Under the pieces are notes generated by a model that searched no databases, had not been told where the DNA came from, and was given only the letters and a program-made list of their open reading frames with translations. Below, piece by piece: positions 11,101-22,900 of a stretch of 64,000 bases of DNA. The position numbers and the translations under genes are program-made. How positions within the stretch are numbered: position 1 is the stretch's first letter; the number at the start of each line of letters is the position of its first letter. Source of the stretch: Rhabditophanes sp. KR3021 (Eukaryota; Nematoda; Chromadorea; Rhabditida; Alloionematidae); NCBI GenBank assembly GCA_963281155.1, contig CAUJLY010000002.1:744001-808000 (forward strand). Reading direction: 5' to 3'.

Positions 11101-14100
11101 CTATTTTTGTCTTTGCCGATTAATAGAGGAGCAAAGTACTGCATACCAGACAAAACAGCCGTCCACGAAGTTTTTCCCAACAACTGCATGTCTCTCCAAA
11201 CAGGGGAATGTATATTTTCGGTGATAGCAGCTCTTGCAGCTGTCAACAAAACAAATCCATCTGTTTCATGGCCTTTTAGGACAGCTTGGCAATTAAGTAG
11301 ATCGATTTGCCAATTATGCAATATTACATCTTCTTTTGTACATAAAGTTACTCCGTGTAGTGAATTTGAAGGTGGATCAACAGTGTTTTCATGCCAAGCA
11401 ACAAAATTAGTCTGAGCTTCTTCCACTAATTTGGATAGCATTTCATCTGACTCTTGATTTTTTTGACTACCTATTGAAGTGCCCCTGGAAGCTTTTTTTT
11501 CATTTGCTGGAAAGTATTTGTCATGTTTGGAAGATCCATCTTTAGGAGACTCCATTTTGCTGTTGAACATCCAATTTTTCAAAGCATCCGTACTCAGAAC
11601 CTTCCTCAGTACATGTGCTTTGTGAACACCCTCAGCAATAATAAAGCAAGTATCTCTATTTTGAGTTGTCCAGGAAGCACGCACATCATGAACTGTCAAT
11701 CGATGTACGGCCGCCATCGAAGCATTGTAATTTTCTTTTACGGATGAACGTCTAGGAGGGATTGGCGTATTTTTTTGAATGCTTTCTCGGATGTAAGTGA
11801 TGCGTGACATTCCGAGGAAGAAAGATTCATCTGAATCATTCAAATCTGTGTCGTTTTTTGGCTTGGCGTTGTCTCCGAACAAGTGAATCTGGGCTTTTAT
11901 TAGAAGGGCTGACATATGATTCAGCTTCCAGGCTACTTTTTGTCTCTTGATCATGTTTTCGTTTTCTTTGATTTTGAGGTGATGAAGTTGCAAATCTGCG
12001 GTCAGGTACAGGGAATCACTAGTCATCCTAAAACCATGGGAGGAATTTGAAGACATCCAATAAGAGATCATGAATTTGGGCAAAGTGACACTGATGTGTA
12101 CATCCTTAAAATGTCTTGATAATTGGAATTTTCGATTAACCTTTTTGCCTTTATTAAACAAAGTACCACGTTTAATGGGTCTATTGACAGTGGTAAGAGT
12201 ATTCTTCATAAAGTCAAACCACCTAAAAGTATTGGCATACAGCAATATCTGTGGAACCCCCCTCTTTGGAGAATTGTGGTTTGTTTTAACTTCAAAATGA
12301 ACGATTACATTCACATGTGAACTTCTAAAAGCGCGATAGGAATCATGCTCGTGATTTGTAGAATAATCAGGAAGTTTATTAGGAGCACATGGAGTTACTC
12401 CGTGATGATCAAATGGATTGGCGTTGCAGGCAAACTTTAATTGAACTTCTAATTTGAAGCCGGGCAAGTGAAGCACATTTAGGTCGTCGTATTTACTAGG
12501 AGTTCTTACAAATGCATCCACATCAGTCTGAATTCTAAATTGGCCAGTTGTCCAGTCAAACGCATAGTTATTCCAGACTATTTCAATCAATTCCGTCGTA
12601 TTTCGGGGGTCCGAAGATGCTAGCATTCGAGTAACAAATTTCTTGCACATCATACTAAAGCTTCCATGCAGCAGCTAAAAATGGAAATATTATTCAGATA
12701 AATGCAAACTTACCAATCTCATCTTGTCCCAAAAACTCAAATTAGGACTCGGATCACGGCTTGGCTGATTCACATTGTTGAAACACAATGAAATCATCGA
12801 CAAGCAAGGTTCCCAACACGGTCCGTAAGTCATACTGTACTGATCTACTTCTGCTGACAAGTCATAATAATATTTGATTGGACACATGTTACGATCGAGC
12901 TGATAATGACCCCAAGGTTCTGGTAGGTCAATGAAGGTGTTTCTGATACTGCGGCCTCCTGCCAAATGTTCGGCTCCCACTAATTTCCCCAAGAAATGAG
13001 CATCTTTCATGAACATGTACTCAAGGGGGTAGTCGCGAAAATTCATTTTCATTTCAACAAAATCCATCTCAACTTCTCTAGCCCACATTGTACTGAAATT
13101 CATTTGATCTAACTGACCAACACCGGATTCTGGATTGAATTGTTGCATCAACTTGATGACATTTTCTTTGCCATGCAAAGCTGAATCGGCAAAAGCTCGA
13201 ATATGCCAATCCGTAATAGTCCACACAAAAAGTTGTGTTCTGGAGGGACCCATGTTTTTGTTTCTATCAATGTACAACTGACTGTTCTTTAACTTTAAAC
13301 CATTATTCAGAGCTTCGATCATACCGTCTTTGGCTTCGCCCACATATTGTTTAGCAATGATTCTAATTTTATCACACATCAAACGTCGTCTTCTTTCCAT
13401 CTCATAAACTTCATCAACCTGCAGCTCATAATTTTCCTACGAAAAAGGAATGTGATTAAAGGTAAATAGATTGTATCCGTTTTTATTCTATTGCATAGTG
13501 ACAAACAATTTATAAACTAATTTTTAATATGTTGTATCCGCTTTTATTCATTTTGGTACTATTTAATCACTCGACTAAACTTTATTATTTAGCTTTAGAA
13601 TAAACTTCCATCTATTATGACTCGAAGGTATATTAATAAAAATGACATGAAGATTGACATTCAAAATGATGTATGTATAAAACGCTAGAGTTAAAGTACC
13701 CATTTATAATCTTTTTAGTATAAGCTTAAATGCCGATCCGCACAACACGGTAAACTATCTTGTGCTAATAAACAACTCATACAGATCCTAGTGTTTTAAG
13801 GTCTGTCATTCGTTCGCATTGTTATGCCTCTTGCCATCAATTAAGAAGAAAAAATGTTTGTTTTGCCCATTTGATCATGTAATTAAAGTATAGTATGATA
13901 CTAAATGTAGATGTTTTAAAATGATATAAATTCTACCAAGAAGATGCCATGAATGTAACAAATGTTTTTATGGAACTTACTTGCAGTTTAACCTCGAATG
14001 GGTCATCGTTAATTTGAAAAGTAAACTTGTTTATACAAATCTTGACATCACTAGGCAACGGCGAATCAGCTGTAAAAGGTTTTGGAATATGTTTGTGAAC

Positions 14101-16558
14101 TTTTTTCATCCATTTGATTGAATTAATCACTTCTTCCCAGGCTGTGGCAAAGTTAAAGTCATAAGGAAAGACAGCAGACAATGCATCTGCACTCCAAACC
14201 CATGTTTTGTTAGCCCTAGTTTCAAGTTCAGCCATTCCTTTCCGGATTTCGGACATCTCTTCTTCCATCAGAATTTTTTGTATTGAAGGCTGCTCGAATT
14301 TAAAAATGTCCTCTGTATCAATCTGAATAACTAAATTAGGCGCCACCACAGAAAACTCATCACTCATCCATTGAAAATGAATAGACGGAACTCTCCAAAT
14401 CATCGTCCTTTCTCTTGGTAATTTGAAAGTAAATTCAACTTCTTCCAACGTCATTACATTAATAACTAAAGCCTTCGAAACACTATTGTTCTTATTGGAT
14501 CCCATCTTTTTATGCAATTTCCTAGTCAAAGTCAATATTTCATAAAACACTACATAAGCAAGTGGAGACCAAGTGATATGAAATGATGAATCCACCTTAA
14601 TAATCAAGCTTCTGTTGTTTGAGTTGATGTAAACAACATTTAATTTATCACATTTTCCACAACGTTCGACTATCGTCTGTTTTTTGTTGAACCACACAGT
14701 TGAGACGTCTTCCTTTTCATTGATTTGGCCGAAACCTACATTTACTTCTTCTAATTTAAAATCGAATTTGCGTTGGGTGTCTTTGGCAAAATCAAATCTC
14801 AAACTATGGACATTCAGGACTAAGAAAGCAGATTGTTTGGCATTAAAAAAGACAGACAGTTTCTTTTGTGAGAGTTGAATTTTTAATGGCTTTGGATTAG
14901 TATCATTTGAAGGAGGGCATTTCCTTTGACTTTGAAATGGAGCTATTAAGGATTTGGCGAATGTAGCTAATTCTTCAACCACACTTTCTTCCCATTCAAT
15001 TTGGAGATCATCTAGTTGAATTTGGAGCAGATTTTGGGTCTCCATCTGTTTGAAATGAAACAAACCAGCGCCAAGAGCAAAAGTTGTCCCCCACGAATGC
15101 TTCAAAAAATCAATCTTAATATTATAAAATTGTTCCGTGTTTTTGTTTAGACTAGTATTTCGATGGCACCACAATGAATCTATGCCCAATTCAAAATTAT
15201 TCAACTTGCCATCTCCGTTGAAAGTGACTAAATCAATGCCAAACATCAAATCAACACCTTCTTTAGCTGAATTTCTTAGTAAGAGGTGCATCGCGGATAG
15301 TTCCAGATTAAAATAAATGTTAAAAGGTTTAGGTTTCACTACTTTTTTCTTATTTTCCTCTGCCATTAAATGTTCAGAAAAAGCAGGGCCAGATTTGTCT
15401 GCAGTGGGCGTTAGCATATCTCTGATTTCCAGTTGTTTTGCATAATTGATCCACCAAACTAAGTCATTTTGGTCTAATACAAGCAACGGACTCAAAATAG
15501 TAGAATCAACTATTTGCTGATCTTCACTTTCTGGATGAACTCTGTTAGAAGAAACGATGCAAAAAGACCCACACTTGAAGTATGAAATTCCATGGTGTTC
15601 ATTCAAACAAAACCCTTTGAAATCAATTGACAACTTCCGGTGATCCCAGTTGATTTCAGAAGCTACTTTTGCTAATACTAATTGCAGTGATTTGTGCTTT
15701 GAGGTGTTGTAATCTATTTTGAGATTATCTAAATTGACTTTAATAAAAGGCATCAAACTTTCTTTTGCATTTTCTTTTTTATTCAACATTCCAAAGGTAT
15801 CTAAATATTGTTTACCCACAAAATGACTTCTTCCATACCCGAAAATAGCTTCGGAAATAGCAATTGACGGATCAGACAATGACAAACCTACATTCTTGAT
15901 TCCTTTGTTATCTGTACAAAAGTCAAGTGAAACCAAAGCTCCAACAGACGACTCAATTAAGGATGAATTTCCACTTGTGCTGTTACGGAGCATTGCTTTT
16001 TGTTGGACTAATTTTGAGGAAATGTCTATTTGAAGACCACCTCTCTCTAGATAAGTGTCAACTTTAAGTTGATCTATTGTGAGGTGGAGTAAGCATTGTG
16101 GTAGGATATCCAGGAAGATCAATTGAGTTGATTTTATAATTCCAGAACAATATTGTAGATATGGAAGACTTTTGAAATAATTCTTAAAGTTGGAAGGTTT
16201 TTCTGTTTTCTTTGGTTGAAGGCATGTCTTGTCGCCTTCTACTCGTAACACATCGACTATTACTGAGAATGGCTTGCTGAATTTGGTATTAGATAAGGAG
16301 CTTCCAAAAATGATATTCTCAAGTTCCACGGATAAACCTTTTGAGTTGGTAAACTTTATTTGGGAGATGTAGAAGAAGCCACATTTTCCTATAGTCACTT
16401 GTTCACAGCCGCAATAACGCTCCAGTATTTTACAAACAGCCCAGCCAATGTATCTAAATCGAATAGTAATAAATGAAATGGCCAAAGATAAGAACTTACA
16501 AATAAATTAAAAAGAAAAGTGACACACATCCAATAACAAAAATTGATGTCACATCCAT
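8105..16558 (-). CDS. hob: Hobbit/KIAA0100 (BLTP2, Fmp27-like) bridge lipid-transfer protein
   Basis: Five exons (16500-16558, 13981-16453, 12714-13436, 9959-12674, 8105-8739) sum to exactly 2202 codons, 2201 residues, against about 2235 in human KIAA0100. The start gives an N-terminal membrane helix ([20 protein letters not shown]) anchoring it in the ER. Family hallmarks are [48 protein letters not shown] and the C-terminal YFFPGRN followed by [17 protein letters not shown] and [17 protein letters not shown]. These proteins are repeating-beta-groove rods that move bulk lipid at ER-plasma membrane contacts. Introns are 46, 544, 39 and 1219 nt. The last has a GC donor (a|gcaagt) and is needed to keep the frame across CPMQ-TQITNSFY, which matches the family. 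An acceptor lies 14 nt before the ATG. Confidence 0.93.
9041..9836 (+). pseudogene. Decayed unidentified gene nested antisense in a Hobbit intron
   Basis: Within the 1219-nt Hobbit intron the opposite strand carries protein-like fragments in shifting frames: one beginning [19 protein letters not shown] and ending at a good donor/acceptor pair (40-nt intron), a lysine-rich piece ([20 protein letters not shown]) in another frame, a piece starting near [19 protein letters not shown], and a last piece ([15 protein letters not shown] through LLTTIE, then a stop at about 9836). Stops and frame changes separate them, so it looks like a gene in decay and not a working one. I do not recognise the family. 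An alternative is a fast-evolving gene with several short introns that I failed to join. Confidence 0.4.
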
Positions 16559-16727
16559 TGCAACATATTCTTCTATAAAAAGCCTATCAAATGATTAAAA
16601 AGAAGACACGTATGTGAGCATAAAAATAGTAGCGGACAATGAACCGATAAAATAAACTAAACAAAATCATATAAACACTTTATATTACAAATTAAAAAAC
16701 AATAGAGATCAGAACTCTTGTTAATGT

Positions 16728-17755
16728 TCAGAAGCCATCACTTTCCGGAAAGATTGCAATAAAAGTCCCTACGACAATGAAGCCAAGAGTCAAACACAGC
16801 ATTTTGAGAGGTCTATGTCCTTTTTGATTTAATTCATGTGGTAAAATTTCGAAGCATGTAATATAAAGAAACGTTCCACAGGCAACAGCTTGCAAAGTGC
16901 CTGAGACCATTGAAGCCGTCGCTCTTGATCCGTGATTTAAGATATTTATGATTCCAAGACCAAAGAACCCACCAATTAGAACCATTCCAGCAAAGACAAT
17001 GCAGCACAGAATGATGGTTACTGTTTTTAGCTTGGATTGGACTAATCTGATGCCGAGTGAGAAGCCGATGAGGGTTTTGTGAATGAAAAGAGCACCAAAC
17101 ACTTGGAATAGAACATTCACGTCTATTAGCATTCCCAGTGAAAGACCTTCAAAGACTGCATGCAGTGAAAGAGCGAATACTAGTAAGATGGCTCTAACAG
17201 TTGAATGGGCATCTGGATCAAAATGATGGTCTTGCCCATCTTCATTTGGGTCTTCAAGGATAGGAACATTTTCGCCGTGGCTGTGAGCAAAGAGATCTGT
17301 TCCCGTCCCGAGCCATCCCATTTCTCTCGAATGTAGAATCATCTGCTCTAGAAAGAGGATCATTACGAATCCGATGGCTACGCATAACTCAGCTATCGGG
17401 AATTCATTGTCCCATTTAAGTAGTTTGTGTGCCTTTTCAATAGCTTCAATCGAATCGGGCAATAAATCAAGAAGACAAACTGCCAAGAAGACTCCAGCCC
17501 CAAAAACTGAAACTAATGAAAATATGGTCTTTGCTCTTTGATTATTTCCAGCAGTAGCAGCTTTCCTAAGCATAAAAGCACCCTAAACACCAACAATATA
17601 ACAACTTGAAACAGAAACAAAATTACCATTGACGCAAGAAAAGTAACTACAAAAAGCAATATAATAAGACATGATTTGAGAGCTGCATTAGTAGGAACAA
17701 TTGGTTCAGGCTTGCTTGAACTATTAGCCAAAATAAATTCAGTCGTAGTTTCCAT
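16728..17755 (-). CDS. ZIP-family zinc transporter (SLC39A1/2/3-like)
   Basis: Exons 17627-17755 and 16728-17582 (44-nt intron) encode 327 residues, the normal length of the ZIP1-3 group. About eight membrane helices are visible. The cytoplasmic loop between helices 3 and 4 is His-rich (AHSHGEN, DGQDHHFDPDAHS), as in metal-binding ZIP loops. Helix 4 carries the signature HAVFEGLSLGM and helix 5 HKTLIGFSLG, whose His and Glu form the metal site. ZIPs bring zinc or iron into the cytosol from outside or from organelles. The closest group is inferred from size and the HAVFEGL signature. The gene lies head-to-tail behind Hobbit, whose start is 169 nt from its stop codon, but nothing suggests shared function. 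Confidence 0.9.
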
Positions 17756-19082
17756 ATTATTATTTAATTATTTGTAGATGACCACCTTATTTAAAGTCAA
17801 TTCGTAAAAGACTGACCAGTAGATAAGGGAAACAACCTTTATCACAAAAAATATTGCGTTAATCGAATTTTTTGATGTATCCTTATCGATATTAAATAGG
17901 ACACTTTTGGGGGATGATGCAACGAGTCAGAACAACCACATACACCAACAAAAACTAACACATTAACTAAACATATACACAAATTTAGTATATACTATAC
18001 TTTGTTCCTAAGCAAAAAGTTATCACCCCGATCAAATAAAAACAAACTCATACAAAGGTGGAACGAAGTGTGTCTGTATGGCTTAGTCTCTTGACAGGAA
18101 AAAATATTTGTTGGAGATGATATATAATCGTGTCAAAGTGTAAATTTTTTTGTGCCAATCTATATATAAGTTGGTCGTAGATAATGTTTTTTAAATTAAA
18201 AGTATAATCCCTAAGCAAGCCTCTTTCATGCGTATGTAAATCCACTTTTCATTTGTTTTGCATTTAAAAATTACGCTTTGAGATCATCAGTTGGAATATG
18301 CAGGCCTTGTCTAAGCAAACGTAATCATTCAAATGGTTCCGTGGCTCCTAGTTGTTGAAGAAAACATTCACCAATTACTCGTTCCGATTATTTTGAGTGT
18401 CTTGGCCTTGGAAGCATCGTTGATAAATCATATACATGAACTGATTTCGAAGTGGTACTTTAATTTAAATTCAGTTTATTGTCAGGGTACATTGGAATTG
18501 GTTGGCAGTTGCACATAATAAGAAGCTAAGTTATTTAAGTCGTGACATTCAAAAATCATAAGTCTGTTTATTTCTTAACAAGGCACCCCTTAAAACATTT
18601 GCAAATTTAAAAAAGCAAAATATAAAATCTTTTAACAGGTCCATCAAATATGTTGCTGTATCAGTCTGCAGATTTATCATTTTTAATATTAATCTTTACT
18701 TTAATGATTGTATGGTTGAAGAAATTACTCAAATAGACTTAAATTTGTTTCATCTTTAGGTTATTTTTAACTGAAAACCATTCAATTTTGGTATACAATC
18801 TTGTATTTTAAATTTTTATACCTACTTTAAATAGATTAATTCCCATTTTTAGCAATGGTGGTATTTAAAATTTAACAAAGTATAATTTAAGAAAACATCT
18901 ATTTTTACCTAAAGACACATTATTCAAACAATCGCTTTGGCAAATCTACCAAAGTTTAGATTCTTGAATATTCGATTACCTTTAGATATTGTATCATCAG
19001 TTCAATGTTCAGTTAGCCTAAAAAGACAACTGGTACTAAAGGCTTAGATCAATATTAATATCTAACAACTATAAAATAGAAA
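17756..19082. other. Intergenic, nothing firm recognised
   Basis: 1.3 kb, AT-rich. A 61-codon open frame at 18333-18518 (+) starts at an ATG but shows no known motif or splice support, so I did not call it a gene. No repeats or RNA genes seen. Confidence 0.45.
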
Positions 19083-19433
19083 ATGATTCGTTATTTATTC
19101 TACTGCTTTCGATATGTGGTTAACGAATATTCTGCTTGTGCAAATGATTATCAGTGTAATGTCATCGAAGTTTTTTAAAATGGATAAGTATTCTTTGAAT
19201 GTTACGAAAATGAAATTGAAGGCAGCGAATACATTTTTTCAACAAATACCATTCAAACGCAAATTTTGCCAAAAGAAAACATAGAATTGAAGAAGGTTGT
19301 TGCACAATTGGTAACGACCAATAAAGAATTGGAAAAGCTCAAAATTGCCGAGAAAGCGTATAAAATGGTAAAAGATCATCTTTTTGAAACAATAAAACAA
19401 GCTCACGAATTAAGTCAAACCAAAAAAGACTAA
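19083..19433 (+). CDS. Small coiled-coil protein, family unknown
   Basis: ATG at 19083 lies 3 nt after an AG acceptor. Read straight through, the frame meets two stops near 19172-19184, but a 33-nt gt..ag intron (19156-19188) removes both and keeps phase, giving 105 residues. The N-terminal half is aromatic and Cys-containing (MIRYLFYCFRYVVNEY). The C-terminal half is a charged heptad-type helix (ELKKVVAQLVTTNKELEKL ... AYKMVKDHLFETIKQAHEL), ending TKKD and a stop. A poly(A)-like AATAAA follows at about 19471. A 33-nt intron is shorter than the 39-46 nt seen elsewhere, so the locus may instead be a young pseudogene. I do not recognise the family. Confidence 0.4.
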
Positions 19434-19939
19434 ATTGCGAAAACTTTATTATCTGTATCTTGTGGGGTAGTGAATAAATTATCTACATATTTGTTATTAT
19501 TCTTACGCTCTTAAAGAGGCACACCAGTTATTCGACATCCACCAATTTGATTGCCCATTCTTTGATACCTTGCAAAATATTGGGTAAGTTTCCTGATAGG
19601 TTTGTTTCCTTTACACCCCTTGGAAGAATGTACCTTTCCTAGACACGCTTGTCACAAACTCACTCAATATTACCAATTTATGACTTGGTGTTGCACAATG
19701 ACAATTCAAGACTCACACACCATCCATAACTTGTGCCTCTTTTGTCTGGCCACTCCATCTTTGGCTGTTTTAACTCGCGCCATTCAGCTTTCACCACCCA
19801 GCTAGTACTATTATACATTTGTATAGAATTTAGGCCTGATTATTATTACACTTAAATTGTTATTCGAGAACCTGTCATACCATACAACTCCCCCCACCCA
19901 ACTAATAATCCTCTATTTTTAGTTCTAAAATAAAAAGAA
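19434..19939. other. Domino upstream region
   Basis: About 500 nt between the small coiled-coil gene and Domino. It holds an acceptor (ctatttttag, ending 19922) 17 nt before the Domino ATG, with no evident upstream exon, which suits spliced-leader trans-splicing. No TATA box was recognised. Confidence 0.4.
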
Positions 19940-22900
19940 ATGAGAGAACCTGCCCATCCTCACCCAGGCCACTCCAACACTCAAATGCTCCCCAAAATAT
20001 CAACACGAATACAACGCAAAACACAAGGAATGGAACAGAATGTCTTTGGCCAGACACTGCCCGATTTAAGTATAAAAAAAAATTACAAAGCTCTATTTGG
20101 TCCCAAACAAACCCCACAAAAGGTTTTTAATTGTGTTGTGAAGGCGATCGTGGAACATATTATCCGCGAAAAGAAAGATACTATTAAGAAAAATAGAAGT
20201 GCTTTCAACAGGAGAAAGAATATTACCACGCTACATTTTGCTAAGGATACACATACTTGTGTCAGGAGTACTTTTTATAACGATAACGATATTAATTTAT
20301 TAGATGTAAGTTTCCTTCTTGTTTTGACTCTTTTAATTGGTGTTGTAGATTTTGTCAAAGGAAACTACTACTAGGAAAGTACAGGCAAAGATTATTAAAA
20401 AACTGCCTAGGAAGAAGAAGACAGTCCAAGTAAGGAGAACAATCGCCAAGATTAAGCCTATTACCAGATTAAGGAAGAAGGCTGGGGAGACTTTTGCGGT
20501 CCCGGGTACTTCTGCGATACCCAAATTTCTGCCCAGCAATGCTTTCGAACCCGAAAAGATGGATACAACCACAACTCCTTCGCCTAAAAAGACTACAATC
20601 CATACACCAACAACCCCTTCACCTAAAAAGATTCCGATCGATACTTCAACAAAGGGCACTATTCCTGACAATTCAACAGTCAAGGAGCCTATGGACACCA
20701 CCGCGAATACAACTCCCTCAGGTAACACACCAAACAAAATCTCAACTCCGAAGCAGGTGACCACACCAAGGCAGATCACCACACCAAACCAAATCACTAC
20801 ACCACCTGCTCTTCCCAAAACACCGACCAAGACCGTCGAAAAGGCGGGAAGTGGTGTTACTCTAGACGACGTGCCTATCTCCGTCAAAAAGAACATCACC
20901 ATATTGATTCCAGAAAAAGCGATGCTTCCTACTCCCCAAAATGCTTTGCCTGAGACCGAAGATGCGGCAACATTATTAGCTAAAAAAATAATTTCCACAA
21001 CTGAAGCTAATGTGAATATGCAGCCGATGCTTGACACCGAAACAAGTGGCAGTGTCATTGCTAAGAAACAATTCGAAGCTGCGGAGAAGATCAAGTTCCT
21101 CAAGAAAGAAGGGCTATGGAGTCAGGATCAGCTGCCTATTTGCAACGAACCTTACAGAGGAAAAGCTCACCAAGATTTTATGTTAGAGGAGATGACGTGG
21201 ATGTACAAGGATTTCACACTTGAAAGGAAGAGGAAACAAGGCATGGCTGCCTTGATTTGCAAGGAATTGAGGAAGCTTTTTAAGCAGAGAGATGCTTTGG
21301 AGGAAAGGAAGTTGAATAGCGAGGTTCAGGAGGCTATTAAGCATCATGCCAAAGTGGCTAAGTTGATAAGGACTTTTTGGCAGGAAGCTTATCAGGTCGT
21401 ACAGCATAAAGAGAGTTGCATCTTGGATTTGGCTAGAAGGAGAGCAAGAGAGGAAAGGTTAAGGCAGACGGTGGCGAAAGCTAATACGATGACGCAGATG
21501 GTCTGTGAGAGTATGAATACCGATGGCTTGTTGGAAGATTATGAGACTGAGTCGGAAGATGAGGAGAAGGCTAGTCGAAGTGTCCTAGAAGAAGCAGACT
21601 CCGAAATCGCTGCCTTGCAAAAGGAAGAAAATGAAGATATTAGCGAGTTGATGCGGAAGTATTACCCTGGTTTTGTGGAGAATATGGCTAATGAGAGTCG
21701 AGTTGAGGAGTCTGAGGACGATGAACCTCCACCTGTCAAGAGACCTAGACGAGCCACTGCCAAAGAAAGCACCAAGGAAACTGCAAAAGAAGTTGTGGCG
21801 CCTTCTCCTGCCCAAACTCCTTCCAAGAACAACAACAAAGTGCAGGAAGCAATTGAAAACAATGGCGAGAAGTTGTCTGAGTTGTCTGAAGAATTGAAAA
21901 CTCTCCAACCAAAAGGATTCACACTTGATTCTAGCGAAATCATCGTCAAGCAACCTACTTTTATCAAGGGAACTTTGCGCGAATATCAATTGCTGGGATT
22001 GAATTGGCTTGTTACTTTGTACAACCGAAAACTGAACGCCATTTTAGCTGATGAAATGGGTCTTGGTAAGACACTCCAGACAATTGCCCTATTGGCTCAT
22101 ATGGCTTTGGAAGAAAAAAATTGGGGGCCGCATTTGATCGTTGTTCCCACTTCAGTTATTCTAAATTGGGAGATGGAGTTCAAAAAGTGGTGTCCAGAGT
22201 TCAAAATTCTAACGTACTTTGGAAATGCAAAGGAGCGACAAGAAAAGAGAAAGGGTTGGACTAAGGAAAACGCCTTCAACGTTGTTATTACTTCTTACAA
22301 GATCGCCACCAATGACATCAAATCATTCAGGAAACGGCAATGGCAGTATTACATCCTCGATGAGGCTCATACCATCAAGAATTCCAAATCTCAAAGGTGG
22401 CAGCAGTTGTTGAATGTCAAGGCAATGCGGCGTCTACTTCTGACCGGAACTCCGTTGCAGAATAATTTGATGGAATTGTGGTCTCTGATGCATTTTTTGA
22501 TGCCGTCGATGTTCGGATCGCAAGAAGACTTTCAAAATGTTTTTAATGATCCGCTGCAAGATATGGCTAGTATGAATTCGGACCAAAATAAAGACTTGAT
22601 TACGAAGCTTCACGATGTTCTCAGACCTTTCTTGTTGAGGAGATTGAAAAAGGATGTAGAAAAACAACTTCCCACCAAAAGAGAAGAAGTTGTTTACTGC
22701 AATTTATCTACAAGACAGAGATACCTCTATGAAGATTTCATGGATCGAAGAGAGACTCAGCAAAATTTGGCTTCTGGCAGTGTCTTTTCGGTGCTGAATA
22801 TTGTGATGCAACTGAGAAAATGCTGCAATCACCCTAATTTGTTTGAGAAAAGGCAAACGGAATCGCCTTTTGTTTGTTATGATATCAAGAAATTTTATCC

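Noticed and set aside
18333..18518. 61-codon frame starting MVPWLLVVEE
   Set aside because: No family match, no splice acceptor before it and no support beyond a chance ATG-to-stop run.
20333..21103. 256-codon minus-strand frame rich in Val/Phe/Leu
   Set aside because: It mirrors the Thr/Pro/Lys-rich Domino N-terminus; the hydrophobic look is a product of codon complementarity.
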